Shown piece after piece: positions 28,649 through 43,600 of a stretch of DNA of 64,000 bases. Under the pieces are notes generated by a model that did no database searches, had not been told where the DNA came from, and saw only the letters and a program-made list of their open reading frames with translations. The position numbers were made by a program, and so were the translations under genes. The stretch is taken from contig NC_092190.1 of assembly GCF_043641665.1 (NCBI RefSeq), positions 12,646,048-12,710,047 of the forward strand, read 5' to 3'. The first letter of the stretch is position 1. Each line of letters starts with the position of its first letter. Source of the stretch: Enoplosus armatus (lineage: Eukaryota; Chordata; Actinopteri; Centrarchiformes; Enoplosidae).

Positions 28649-28684
<36 letters not shown>

Positions 28685-31600
28685 TATAGTTTATACTGTA
28701 GCTAAAACAATTGCATTGACAACATGTGGCCACACTAAATAGCTCCAGCTCTTTGAAAGCAAAGGCCTCAGTCGTGCTTTAGCTTTGCTAGTAGGGCATC
28801 TTGTGTGGTGGGTGCCAAGATCAACAGAACAGTCAGGATTAATGAAGTCAGACCAAACCTCACATTCCTACTGGGAGACTCCCTGAATGAGAATCACAGA
28901 AGTGGGAAGGAAACTGGTTTAGGCTTCACACAATCAGTAGCATATTCTGAGGTTTGGAAACATTACAAGACAGTTCAGAGGGAGCACGACATGATATTGT
29001 AATATGATTCCTAATGCCACTTTTGATTAAGTTTGTGAACAGTGGAGGTAAGTAAGTTATTAATACACATATTATGAGAATGAAGGTTTTCTCTTCCTTT
29101 CCTTTTTGTTTTTTACAACCTGCATATTTCTAAATGTTCTAATAATGAATATAATAATAAATAAATATAGAATATTCCCACTGCTTATTATACTGTTGAC
29201 AACAACAACAACAGTGATAATGATAATAAAAATAAGGTATATTTGGAATTAAATACTGCCTTCTGTTACCTTGTGGATGTACAGATGTGATTATCTCAGC
29301 AAATTATTCCCAGTCTGTCCGTCGGTGAAGTAGGCTTCAAATCGCTTTCCAGGTCTCCCTCTGTCTCAAGTTCTTCTGTGTCTCTGACACGGTCTTTGTC
29401 TTACACAATTTAAGTGTTACACGCTAGAATAATTTAAATTACAGCAACTGAAATGAATACAGAGGCCCTTTTAAAAATAGCTGAATTGTTTACTGATTGT
29501 ATGCTGTTATTGACTTTCCCACTGAGTGAAAGGAGCTCTGATTAGAGGGTCGTGGTGGCAGGCATGGAGCGGCCGGATAGAAAGGGTTAAGATTGAGGCC
29601 ATTTTCCTATATTGTTCCAAAGTTATCTCTGTGTATCACTCACATGTGTATTACTTCTTTTCCAGCACAGTTTTCAAATAGCCTTTGATTCTGTGTAGTT
29701 TGTGAGAAGTGGAACTGGAAGACCACCCACTGTTACCCTCAGTAATGATTTACTTAGTGGACAGGACATGGACAGTGAGATTAACAGATTGTTGTCAGTT
29801 CAGTTTTCAACAACTTTTGGCACAATAAAAGTTAAAGGATAAGGTGGTATTTTTTCAGTATTTTTCAATATTTTTCTGATTGTCAACAAATCCTTTGAAA
29901 AGACCAAAAACAACAATTAGTTAGTCCTTCTCTCAATACTTTCACACTTCCCTAGCTTGTCTGGCTCTGACTCTCAACAAAAATATGCAGTTTTTTTTGT
30001 TTTTCTTTAATAAGGATAAATCATTTCTTAAAACAGCTGGGCACTGTAGTTTTTAACAAACTTTACTCAAACAGGTGTAAATAGTGTATTTGTTGGGGAC
30101 TATTTTCAGCTGCGGATTAACACACATTTGGTGCAATAGCATGTATTTACAGCAGTAGGACGGTGTATGTGGTATTGACTCAAAACTACAGTGCCCATGT
30201 TCATGGTAATGACAGAACGTGTCAACTAGTGTAACAGTGTGACTGATTGATGTGTTTTCCATAGTTTTCATATCATGCTTTGGCCACACAGTCAGTACTT
30301 GTTAGTGTTCATTGTTGGCTTTGGTCTTTTCATTCTTGACAGTAAGAAAAATATAGAATATTGTCAAACTTATACAACCATGTAAATGTTTTGCATTTTA
30401 CATTAATGTTATCAGAATGATGTGGTTTACATGTGTTTTTATATACATAATTATCTACATGGTTAAAAACACCCACAGTTCCTTTGAAATGGGCCAAATG
30501 TATGTGCCAGGTCCTCACCCAAAGCCAACTCTTTTGTTTCTACTCACACAAAGAAGACAAACATCCTCAACAAGCGAAAATAGGAAGATAGAAAGCTTCT
30601 TCTGTGTGTGTGTTTACGTCTATCTGCTTTGGCATGCCATTGTTTCCACTCTTGTGAAGTCATTGGAAACAATGTGGTATGTTTCACAAGTTAACCATTA
30701 AACATAGCTGGTTTTGTTTTGTAATTATATCTATCTGGTGTCAGGCAGACTGCAGTGTTGAAGCCACTACTTTTATATAGCTTGATTATATGGTTGTGGG
30801 GGATCACACTTTTTCGTGTCTGGTGGAATGGTATGTTTTTTTGTGTCTGAGAATTAGCAGAAGGGTTTACAAAGATACTACAGAGAGATGCTCGGCGTAA
30901 GTAAGATGAAACAGCTCAGTGCAGTTGTGTGATTGTTAGTGCAAACTGAGGATGCGAGAAATGGACCCCTCAGCCTGATGACATTAAGTCTAGAAGTCAT
31001 GTTGAACTTTAGAGATCAACTTTTTTCTGCCAGTTCTGTCTATGAAATTGTTTTATGGTCTTTTATTCCCTGTATTGGTTTACAGTCCTTTGTTCAGAAG
31101 TTGTGAAATTTTGAGAAATAGTGAACATTTTCAGAGTTTTATAGAGGTTTTACAAAGGCATGAAGGTAGGTTAGTCTTTTATATTTACATCTTTTCAAAA
31201 GATTCTACATTTTCCAGGGAGTAGTCTAACTAAACTAGAGGATTTTCCTCTTGATGTCTCAAAATTCCCCCAGTAGTGTGCACGTTATGAATATTTTTCA
31301 ACCCCTAATGACTTTGAAAAGCCTGTGTAAACAGTGGATTTGCTTTCAACAATACCTTCCAAAAAACTATTAAGGTGCATGATGACATCCTGAAAGCTGA
31401 CTCTGTTGAATGAGTGGCGTTCCCCGGTCTCATAACAAAGTGGTTCGAAGGCTAAGTGTTCCCAGTGCTTCTGCGGTGACTGGAACGACGGCTGGATCCT
31501 CACTGTCTGAGACAAGACACAGACATGTTCTACTTCATCTGCTCTTCTGTTCCCTGCTAACAACTCTGCCAGCTCACCTGGCCTTATTCCCAGATGTTTG

Positions 31601-34600
31601 GTTTCCAGCAATTAGATGTTTGAATGCTCACACAGTGTGCCCCCCCCTCTCCCCTCCCCTCAATCACTGCAGGAATGCTCTGGTTCACTTCTAATGAAGA
31701 CTTATTTACGGTTGCACGACACTCAGTAAGAATCTAGCCTTAAGATACTGTGGTATAGCACATTTAATCTTTAGGGACTGGCTGTGGTTGTGGGCAGCCG
31801 GCTGGAAAGTAGCTGTTATTTTTGGCGTAGACTCTTCTCTCATTGTGATGTTCATGCTTTCAGCACCTGAACTCCTGGTTAACTTAAGTCTCTTCCCTCT
31901 CCTCTGCAGCCTGAAGCAGACACGAGAAAGTTCACTTATTTTTTAAAACAGCGTCAGTAGTTTTTAAGCAAATAAACCTGATCAAGTACATGAGATCTTA
32001 GCTATAGAGCAGTAGAGATGTTGCAATGCTGTATCCTTTATAGAGCTGAAACATTTGGTCTATTAATCGAGCAACTGATTTGATTATCAGTTCATTGTTT
32101 AAGGCAATTTTCTAGCTAAAAACTCAAAACGTTTGATGGTTCCAGATTCTCAAATGTGAGGATTTGCTTATCTTTCCTAGTCTTACATTGCAGTAAACAA
32201 TTTATCTTTGAGTTTTAGACTAACAGACCAACAGCCAATGAGCTACTGCTTCAGTTCAGAGGACAATTCTTACATTTGGTTTGCAGTCTTGGATACCTGG
32301 AAAACACCTTCATAAAACTCCATGACTGACAGACTGCTGCAACAGTACTGTGCTACTCAACAATATGAGCATCGAGTGAACGCTACATCCGTAATCATAA
32401 ATGTGCAATTTAGTTCTGAAGAATTTTCTGAAAAGTCATGGAGCAGGTTTCAAATAAAACTCCTTAATTATTAAGTCTTAGTCCCATGTGCTAATGTGTT
32501 GAAGGTCAAATCATTATTGACCATATTGTATTTGACCATATATAAGTATATTCACATACAGTATATAGTTGACGAGTTTGACTCACAGAAATATGCATTT
32601 TTGTGTTTTCAAACTTATTATAAATGCTGATATAGGCCCATTACTCATGCGATTACATGTAAACAAACATAAGTAACGTTTGTTAGCTGCGTCTGAAAAT
32701 GTTAACATCTCATATTTAGTTGCTGTGTGTTAGTTTGTGTATTTAGTTGTTTATTCAGTTTTTGGTGGTGGGGCTAATGTGATCAAATCAAAGTGTCAGT
32801 CAACACTTGTGCCTCTCCAGAAATTGATCCTATTCACTCACCTCTGAACATTTTCTCTATTTAAAAAGCTCCAATACCCTCGGCGACTTCCACATGAGCC
32901 ATGTTTGCCTGATGAATCTGATGAGAAAGAGTGAATGATTAGATTAGTTGGCTACCACTTTGCTGAGTCTGGTAGGACCTTGTATTTGTGTTTGGTTGTT
33001 GCATCATTCAGACGTCAGCCCACACACTCCTCTAATCGCTTATAGTGAACAAATCAAACTGATTGTTGAGCTTCAGGCGTTAAGAACAAACTGGATTGAC
33101 TATTCAGACAGAGATGATTTATGGCCAACCTGCCTCCCCACTGACGCCAGTGATGGCAGCTCTCCAAGAACTGTGCCTTATCACTCACCAACTCACAAAT
33201 TCTCAAACTTGACAAACATCCAACACACCCAGCCCAGTAACTTCCATGTGTGTGACTATCTAAACAGATCACGCACGGAATTAATTTCTCAGCGATTCAG
33301 TTGCTGAATCAATTGTTGTGTTGATGTATTCATTTAAACAACCAATGGTAACTATTTGAAATTAGAGATCTTTATTTTGCTGAAAATCTTTCAAAGATAG
33401 GTCGTTTAAAAGAGGGAAATCCTCCGACATGTTTTCATTCTCCCCTCATATATCCAACAAATAATTAAAATTACCCTCAACAGTAAAGTGTATTTCACTA
33501 AACTAAACCAGTTTGTGTGGTGATATCTCCTTTTATCATGTCATACTGTAGGTCTAGTTCCTCCCCATCGAGATGCATTTCTAATGTCTCTGTATGCAGC
33601 TTAATTTCAAAAAGAAAAGTCTTCTTAACTTCCTTAAACAGCTAAGCCCTGTAGTTTTCAGCACACATTACTCAAACAGCGGTAAATAGTGCATTTTGTT
33701 GGGGACTATTTTAGTAGCAGATTAATACACATTTGGTGCGCCAGTGAATATTTTCGGCACCAGGAAGTTGTATATGGGATTGACTCATGATAAACAACAG
33801 TAGCCATGTTCATCATAATGAAGGAACCTGTCACTCAGTACAACAGTGTGACTCATTGATGTGTTATTCATAGCTTCTGGACAACAGAGATCTCTGACAC
33901 AGAGGAATATGTTATTGTTTATCTGGCATTTAGTGCAAAAGGTAAAACTTATTAGAAAGATCAGTTCATTGTTGTTTATAGTCTTTTCATGGGATTTGTT
34001 GACAATAAGAAAAATAAAGAATATTAACAGATTTATCCTTTAAAGTAAGCTGAACAGTGAGATGAGCCTAGCTTAGCTCACTTCATGGATGTCTATGGGA
34101 TCCAATAACATATCTTTAGAAGACAGGAAGTAAACAGTATGTTCCAGTAATGCTTGTTTACCACGCTGTTATCATTAGCTTAGCATTAACACTTTTTCCT
34201 GAACAAACATTTCAAACATTTTCACAGGTTTAGCCTACATACATAATGCTTTCTTTATAGTTGGAAAACATTTTTCTCATATTAAACCATCATTATCATG
34301 ATTTGTCTTTGAACAGTAGTTCTGGTAATATCAGTATTTGCTATACATAATTAATACAAAATAATGGGCTTTCAAAGCCTTCCAAAGCTTTTATGAAGCA
34401 TTGTTTCCAACAACCGTAATTCTTGTCCAGTTAAAACTGATTGCTCATCATTATCAAAGAGGACACACATGCCAAGGTGTTAGTCAATTGCAAAAAAAAT
34501 CTCATCAGCTATCTTTTATTCCATGATGAATTTGGACAGATCTTTACTTGTGTGGACTGTGTTAATGTGGTGGACTCAACACAACAACAACAACACTAAG

Positions 34601-37600
34601 TTTAGAATTAGTCTAAGTGGTACTTTTACACTCTTAGAGATACCTGGTATACTGTAGCATGTAAGTGTCAGGTTTCTTTTTCATTTTTTTTTTTTTTATG
34701 TCCCGCCATGATACCACTCTGTTGTAGCAAAGTTAACTGGTTTATAAGCAGCAAGCGACCCACTTCCCACACCACACTTGGACAAAAATACACTGTGTTG
34801 TATGACTGTCTCAGCTGGGTCCTAGCACCTGCCTTACTTTTGTGTAACAGTAATGTCGCATTACAAATCAGTCAGGAAAATAAGCTGCCCTGTGCTGCGG
34901 CTCTTTGTTTGTGTTAGTTTTCTTTTTAACCAATGCTGCAATTCTAAATCTTGATCATTTAGCTGTGGGGATCGTCCTTTTGTGTGTTTCGGGGGCCGTG
35001 TTGAGGTGCTGTCACAGCATTTAAATGAGCATTTTGCTTCAGCGAGAATGAAGAGTTTTTGTCAGCCTCCACTCATCGTGGATGATTAGAGCAAAATGTC
35101 TACCCATCTTGACTGGAGATCGCCACAGCTCCAGATAACATGCTCTGTGATTGAAGGTCGCAATATTTTGAATTCTAATGGGGCTGCAAGATGAATTGCC
35201 TGAAATAGACTGTAGAATCTTCCTGCTTCCTCCTCATGCCCCCCTTGCCTGTCCGCTGTGAAAAGAACCACTGGGAATGGCAAGGCCCGATGATCATAGA
35301 ATTATTGGATGGTGATTCTAAACCCTTCAAAGAGGAGTTGCTATGGAGATCTCGCTCCAAACTGTGAAATGATTCACCTTTGAAAGGCTGGAGGGCCTGA
35401 AAGCTGAACACATCATTGTTCAGGTGGCGGTTGGTTAGGAAATTGCCGGTGCCTGTGCAATCAGCAGCACTATAGTAGTTAAGGATCTAAAAAGGTTTGT
35501 TCTCTGAATGATGTGGGACAACAGTGGTGTGCATATGTCGGTTCCTTTCAATCAAGGCACTCTCATGCTCCGTGGTTTAACAAAATAAATGGAATGACAG
35601 AGGTTAAGCTAATGATAAGGGAATTAACACTGTTGTTTTCTGTCAGAGTTCATGAAAACTGGAGCCTCCCCGGTTCCCCATTCACTTTATAACTGCACAC
35701 AGAAAGGCTTGTCTGAACAGCTTTGTAGTTTTTTTCAGTGATATCAAACATGGTGGAAAGATGCACCTTTAATACTCGGTTTGGTATGAGACACTGCAGT
35801 TGACAGTAGATTACATAGGAATTGGAGACACCTTGTGAGGTGCTGATATTCATACTATCAAGCACTGTGATTCCACTGTGATCTATTTTGAAAGATGGGA
35901 CCATGCAGAAAACATGCGTGTATCTGCGAAGGGCTCAAACCCACCACTTTCAGGTGTCAAACTGCTTTTTAGCAACCAATGTTTTTGCTATAATTGACAC
36001 ACGCAAAGAAACAAGGCTGAATATGCCACAAACTCTGTTACAGAAGCAGCATACTACAAATTGCTGTCAATTTCATGTATCCTAAAATGAATGTCAAGAA
36101 GATATTTTCTGAATGAACATAAATACCCTTATGTGCATTGCCAGTGTTTTTTTATGCTGGGAAGACATCCATAATGTGCTTTTCCTGACAGACTCATAAA
36201 ATAGCTTTTACTGCTCTGAATACCAGGAGAATTGCGGCACTGAGTTTGCATGAACATTTTAAAAGCAGCGCGAGGAATGCTTCAGATGTGCTCTTACCCA
36301 CCTTGCATGTCAAAACATGCACAGGAAGTTAAAAGTCAATGAATACTGTAATTTAACTGAATTATGTTGACCACATATCCTCCCAGGTAGCAACATCAGA
36401 GGAAGCAGCTCAATCAGTATTGATCTTGACTTGACTCAGATGACTGCCTTGTCTGTGTACCTGACAGGAAAGTAATGATATAAGCCAGTTTGAGCTCACT
36501 TTGTGTTTTTAGGTGTTAAACTTACAAACGGAAGATAGATTGCTAATTTATAAAACTTTCATTTCTTTATACTGAAGGCTATGTTCTTTAATGTGTTGCA
36601 GTGAAATTTTACATGGTCAGGTTAATGTAAAAAACATCACTTAAATTTATGGGGTTTTTTCTGTCAAAATGTTTTTCCTACTTATATCTTGTCAGGCTAC
36701 CCCAGCCCGCAGTGCTGCTGTAAGTCCATAATTTTGGAGAGCTTAGCCTGATCCCTAATCAGGCCATGGAACACCACTCGCCCTCTAGAGACTAATCCTT
36801 TTGTTCTGTTAATAAAGGAGCACCTGTTAATAGTGTCTTCAAAATATACACTATTTGAAATGAAGCAGTAAAATTTAAATTGTGAGACAGACCTGACTCC
36901 TGGGGCCTTTCCAACCTCTTTCTTCTTCTTTTTTTGTGTGTTTTTACTGTCTTGCATGTGGCTTTTGTGCGGCGCCGCAGCGTCATAAGAGCTGTCTTCA
37001 CAGAGTCCTACCCAGACCCAGTTGTTAAAGGACTAATTGTGGAGATTGCCCCCTCAGATTTCTCTCCTCTCTTTCGCCTCGTGCATTTGTTCTCCCGCTC
37101 TAAGCCTTGAATGGGACGGCGGCAAAGTAGATGTGAATGTTAAATTAGGCGAAATTAATTAAAGCAAATTACTTTGGAATACGTGGTAGTCAGAGGAGAG
37201 TGTCAGCTGATGACTAAATAGTGAGTGATCAGCTGCTCCTGCTCTTTGAAAGCCTCTTTGAAATTTTGATTTATCAGCTTTTTGTGAAGGATGTACAACA
37301 ATAGTTACTAAACTAAATTACTTATTTAAGGAAGTAAGAAATGTGTTATGAAATGATTGCGTTTGCATTAGCTGTTTTAAACATTTATTAATAAATTGAC
37401 TGACATATAGTCATTTCTCATGCTTTCATTAACAGTGATTTATACCAATCATGAGTGGTGTATTAACCATGCGAACCTGTTTTAAACTCCTAATTAATAT
37501 GTATTAAATTGACTCGTATGCATTTTCCATTTGCAACACAGTGTATCAAAACTGTACATAATAAGTGTTTATAATGTATGTATATTCTTGCAGCTAACAA

Positions 37601-40600
37601 AATGATTACATTGCATTATATTTTCTGAGTTCATGCAGAGACAATAGCAAATTTTCATTCCAATCAGTGCTGAACAGGGAGCTGGTAAATTGGAGCAGCA
37701 AAACAATAATTCCACTGATTAGCCCCTTTCTGTGTGGCGTAAGTGAACTGTTTATACTGTGGAGTACCTCTGCAAGAGGAGAGGAACCAAAACAGCCTGA
37801 TTAGGCAAAGAGTAATTGGATAAGTTCATTTCACCATGAGGACAACGCACAGGATGACAGCTTGCACAAAAGTCTGCAGCTTCTGTTGACTTGCATGAGT
37901 AATAAGGCTACTAGTGTAGGATGTTTTTTGGGTGTCTGTCATTTGTTGTTGACGCTTGATGTTTAGATGTGACTGATGAGTGGTGCTAGATTGTAAAAGC
38001 CCTGTAGTTTAGTATCATGGAAAATCAGGTACTTAACCCAAGATGTGATACTCTGTGCATGTGGAAGATCAGTGGGGCGTTTCATGTTGGTTCACTTTTC
38101 AATTTATTGTCCCTTACAGTTTAAAGACACTCAGAGGCGTTGGTTCTTTTTAATGAACAAGAGTCTACAGCTGTGTTATGCGACTCTGTGAGGCTGTACT
38201 GAGCTGAATGCTAACATCATCATGCTAACATGCTCAAAATGACAATGCTAACATGCTGATGTTTTAGCAGATCATGTTTACCATCTTCATTTAGCATGTT
38301 AGCATGCTAGTTATTACAGTTGATCCGATGGGGAACATGAATGCCTACAAATTTAATTGGCAAGCCATCCAATGGTCATTTCACTCAAAACCACAAATGT
38401 CAACCTCATAGTGGTGCTAGAGGAAAAGTCAGAGGATTATCAAAATTATAACAATTCATCCTCTGGGGACGATGAATGTCTGAACAAAATTTCACAGCAA
38501 TCCATCCAACAGTTGAAAGGCTGACATTGCCATCCCTTGAGCTAAAAATCACTGACTTCATCTGAAGACAACCAGAACATTTATCTGATTTGTGGATAGT
38601 GGAGTGGCAGAACTTTCACTGTTCAGACTATACAAACTTCCAGCAGGCTTTCTAGTGATCTTATAACTTTAAGATTTGCCTGAATCTCAGGTATGCTGTT
38701 GCCCATCATGACAACCACGCACAGCTATGAATCATCACTATTTTCTACGTGTTGCATCACTGTGGGAACTTGTTGAGAAATGATGTGACGTTATTATCTC
38801 GCAGGGCCTCACCTATCAACACACCGTCACTGTTCAGGTGTCAACACATGAATAAGGATTGTTGATAACGTTAAGTGACTCCACCACGCACATTCCAAAG
38901 AAAGTGTCCCTCAACACATCAACACTCGAAGCCAAATCATCGTTCACCTGACATCCACTTCCCTGTTGAATGAGATGGTATTCCCATTACGCCACAGTAT
39001 GACACATATCAGTCACAGTTATAGACTGATTTACAAAACCTTGTGTAGCCATATTCAATATGCAACTACTTATATAGAAATCTAGCATGAAGGCGCTTTA
39101 GTGGTGGAATATGACTACGTAGATTTACTGCAGTTCAGACATGAGGTACTTGTACTTCCTTGAGTATTTACATTCTATGCTACTTTATACTTCTGCTTCA
39201 CACATTTCAGAGGGAAATACGGTACTTTTTTATCACTTTTTTACCAATGTTTTACATATAAAACATGATAAGTTTATAAAATATCATGCACTGTTATAGA
39301 GTAAATTACTCAACAGTATATAGAATACTTCAAGCTACAACAGTAAAATGCTACAATGCTTGCATCAGTAATAATAATCCAATAATATAGTAATGATATT
39401 AATATATAATAGTATCACAGGTACAAGGGCCATTTTTCTGAATTATGAGTACTTTTACTTTGGATTTTTTTGACTTAAGACACATTTTTCTAATGATACT
39501 CAAACCTTTTGTTAAGTGACGTTTTCAATGCAGGACTTTTAATTGTAATAGAGTATTTTTATACTGTAGTATTGCTGTTTTTACTTAAGTAAAGAATCTG
39601 AATACTTCCTCTAATCCCCCTTTTATTTGCAAACGTGGTGATATTATAAAACATTATGAGCATGTATGGGCTATAAATTAAAGAACATATTTCAGTCCAC
39701 TACAGTTGCCACTAGTAACGTTAAAAGCTGTCACTCGCGTGTGACAGATGAACACCCGTGCCCCCCCACCCCCACCCCTAAGCTCTGCTGGAGAATCAGA
39801 AGGAGTCCTTAGAGCCGCTGCTGGCTAAATGGTCTGCTTCATAGCCTCATTACCTAATCACCAGCACAGCCACGGCTAAGACACAAATGATTAGGGGAAG
39901 ACTGCCGCCTATCATCTATCATTTGTTGACATTTTTCTCTTAAATCATGCTCAGTTTTGTTTATTTCTCATATTTTTTTAACTTAATGGCCAATAGTTTT
40001 TCGACAGAGGGGTGCAAAAAGCATGACCAGACACCTCAAACTTGCAGATGCAGACATGCAGATTGACAGACAAGCCTGTTTTGCTGCACTTAAAGCCAAT
40101 TTTAGTGGAACTTACTTTGACACTGTAAGCTGGTTTCTTACAGTTCTGACACTTGCACACTGAAAAGAAAGATCAAATATATTCTTGAGTATTTTTATTG
40201 TATTTGTTATGACTTTCCTGTGACTCCCACTGTGCTTTTTCATGGGGATGTTTATTTTTCCCATATTCTCTGCAAAAAAAGCTAATGATTTTTTTTTTCT
40301 TCTTCTAATCACTGTTTCACATTCGATCTCAAGAAGTCAATGTCATTGATTCCATGGCTCTGATTCTGTTGCTTGTACTATGTGTTCACATGAAGCAGTG
40401 TTGTTGTTATAGCTGGGAAAAAAACAAATTCTATACTGATGCTCTTTCTCTCTGTGTGTTTGTGTCCCATCGCTCCAGGAGCTTTTGAGGATGAGGATAT
40501 CATCCATGTTGAGGGGACAGTGGACCCAGTGAGGGATATGGAGATCATCCATGAGGAGCTGAGGCTGAAGGATGAGGAGATGATCGGCCCTATTATTGAC

Positions 40601-43600
40601 AAGCTGGAGAAGACGGCCATTAGAGGCGGTGACAAGAAACTCAAACCAGAATACGTGAGTCAATGTCCCAGCAGGCCCTTTGCTCCCCCTCACAGCAAGG
40701 CACAAATAATAACCCTCCCACACACATGGCCAAGGAGAAAAAATGTTTTTTTAATCTCCCTCCAATAGGTCTCACACCTCCCCCTACCCCATCTTTTTTT
40801 TCCTTTTCCAAGATTGAAAGTGATCAGAGGTCAGGGGTTTTCTGCTGTAGAAATCATTAATAGAGAGTTACTTATTCAGCTGCTGACCCTGGGTCACAGC
40901 ACTGGGCTAATGAAAGTGTTTCCACACAGCTCTTTTCATCTAAAGTAATACTCAAATCATGGCGCAGCTCTTGCTCGTGCTTATACACCTACAGCAGCTC
41001 AGGAAATTGTATAAGGCCATACAGTGGATGACACATATGCCGATGCCTCGCTATGAATACTGTAAATGTTTAGAATATTCTTTGACAGAGGATTCCTCGG
41101 TTATATGTGGCGAGGTGCAGGGCAAAATGCAGGGTGAGATCAGAAAAAAAACAAATCCACATCCTGGATGTCAGATCACAACGTATGTGGATGCACAAAC
41201 ACATTCAGAGGGTCATATTGTTAAGGTAATGAGGCTGAGCGGCTAGCATTAGCAATGATTTGGTTGTAAATGTCTCATGATGCCCTTCCATCATCGGAGC
41301 AGGATAGGATGGGCTAGCACGCGAGGGGATCTGGCCTTTCACTTGGAGCGGCATGCCCAATTTCAGGCCCCGACACACAGAGGCTCTGACCACTCATTAC
41401 GCTAACGAGAGGGGCTTTTTCACCTGCTGCAGGGGCCCCGTGTGTGGTTGGTTCGCCTCAGACTAAACCCCCCCCCCACCTCTTACAGCCAACAGCACTT
41501 CCCCACACCCCTGTAGCCCCACAGACAGGAGCCATTCAGGCTAGGCAGGTGGCCGCTTACGCACATAATTGCTAACAATTTTAGGCAATGAATAAAAATG
41601 ATACATTACTTGTCAAAGGTTGTGCACACGTCGGCAAGTGAAATCTATAGAAGACCTCTTTAGATGGCAAAGAATGGTGCTTATCAAAGGCTGCACCAAG
41701 CTTTTAGATGGGAGGGATTGTGTGATTGTCTCACAGGCTGAGCCTGGCGTTTGACACGCTCAGCTGTGCGCAGACACATATACACATGTTTATGTCAGCA
41801 TCTATATGCAGAACATGTGCATGAAGACTACATCTAAAAATATACAGTTTAAAAGAAATAATACATCTTGTACTTTCTTTTGTAGAGCCACAGGATTCTT
41901 TGAAATAAAAAGACAATTCTGTGCAACTATTCAGGTGGTGATTACTTCCTTACATTGTGCTCTTTACTCAGTAATTTGCAAGACCTTTGAAATAAGATCT
42001 AATTTCTGGTCTTTATGTGTCCTGAATGTTCATAAGCAAGAAGTGCTTTTATCCTGCTTGTAGTAGATTTAAATCATTATTTTAATGACATTGAAATGAG
42101 AGGACAACTTATTTACCGTTTAGATATTTAGTTATTATCACTTTAATAAACCTGATATGATTCAAGACGACCCTCCATTCATGCTCATAGAGTTGGTTTA
42201 GTCGACACAGAAGTTTACATCAAGCTGTGTCTTAAAGATCCTAAATGTATTTTTTTAAACGTGCATTTCTATATGTTCTGTCAGTGGAAGAGAAAGAAGA
42301 CTACGGTAGAACCAACTAGTGATTTGCTGCATGAAAAAAAAGAAATTAAAATTATGTGAAATTCTGGAGTAATTGTGACAAAACCACCACAGACAAATCT
42401 CTATGTTGCAAAACTCAAAATATGCCAAATGAAAATTTCAGCTCAATTAAATTAAGGACCTTGAGTTAATGTACACTTGCATTTCCTTGGAGAGAAATGC
42501 AACCAGTGTAAGACATTCTGTACGTTGTTGCTGTTATAAAAGCTATAGAAACGCTATACCTTACCATATTACTCTGAGAGAGAACTACTGTATATATTAA
42601 TTATAATTATGCCATATAGTGTAATACCTTCCACATGCACTCCGGAAAAATGCTGAATATTTATAGTTAGAAACATGAAGTGTTTTGAGGGCATCCTCCT
42701 TCCTTTTTTTTATGTACTCCCTGCTGAAACAGGATGTTGGGGCAAGACAAAACACATAAGGGGATGATTAATACTGTAAACTAAAAAGGATATCAGTTTG
42801 GGTTTGGGGGGGGGCAAAATTGGAAATGAAAAAATAAACCTGAGGGTTTTATTGGTTTGAGTTTTAATACTCTTACTGCAGCAAGAGTTCACAGCTGAAA
42901 GAAAATGGTGTTTAAGAAAATGGGATTTTGTGAGGGAAAAAAAACACAAATCAAAAATTTGGAATTTATTATAAAATGGCATATTGTGGTTAAAATGTGC
43001 TGTCTGAAAAGTCACTTCGTATTTCATGGTGAGTCTAAGCTGAATGTATGTGCGTGCAGCAGCACAGGGCTCATATGTATGCATTGTTATAAAAATTTAA
43101 ATCCATTTTGCTGGTGCTGTGTTTACAAGAACAATGTTTCATTGCTTTTGTCAGTATGAATCCTCAAAATCCCTATCCTTACAAAACAATAATAAGAAGC
43201 CGGCCCACCAGCGGCGCTTCATGGTGGCAGGCATATGTGTTTGACCCCTGTGGGACCTATATGCCTTTTATTAACACCTGCCTGTTAGAGGAGCGCTGCA
43301 CGGCGGCTGCGAGCTGATGAGGGAAACCTGGAGCGGGTTCAGCCTGTGTCACTGGCCGTTTGCTGTTTCCATTTCACAGATGATTAATCTCTCTGTGAAG
43401 ACTTGGGACGGCGCGGGCGGAGTGTATGCAGCTCTTCCTGCGCTCTCTCCCGCTGGCTGCACTCTGGCTGCCTGACTAAAAGGCCTTTAGAATTCCTGTG
43501 GAGAGAGATGTGCAGAGAGTGAATGCAGCTGGCTGGGGGTCAGTGTGTGGAGCTTTTTCTGCCATTGTGTAATTGAGGCTCTGGCAGGATTTTTTCCTCA

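Larger units (their letters stand above)
28590..40478 (+). other. OLA1 intron 4 (11.9 kb), the largest intron
   Basis: No additional gene is seen. The intron carries MITE family B copies 2 and 3, a ggctgcaactaa repeat near 32039, a 'gctaacatgct' repeat near 38130 and hAT-like family A copy 2 near 39099. The stretch 36690-37250 is non-repetitive with homeodomain-type words. The 108-codon - strand frame at 31285-31611 shows no known motif. Confidence 0.6.

Noticed and set aside
31285..31611. 108-codon - strand frame in OLA1 intron 4
   Set aside because: No recognisable domain, no splice-supported neighbours and no codon pattern suggesting selection; length is within chance for this much sequence.
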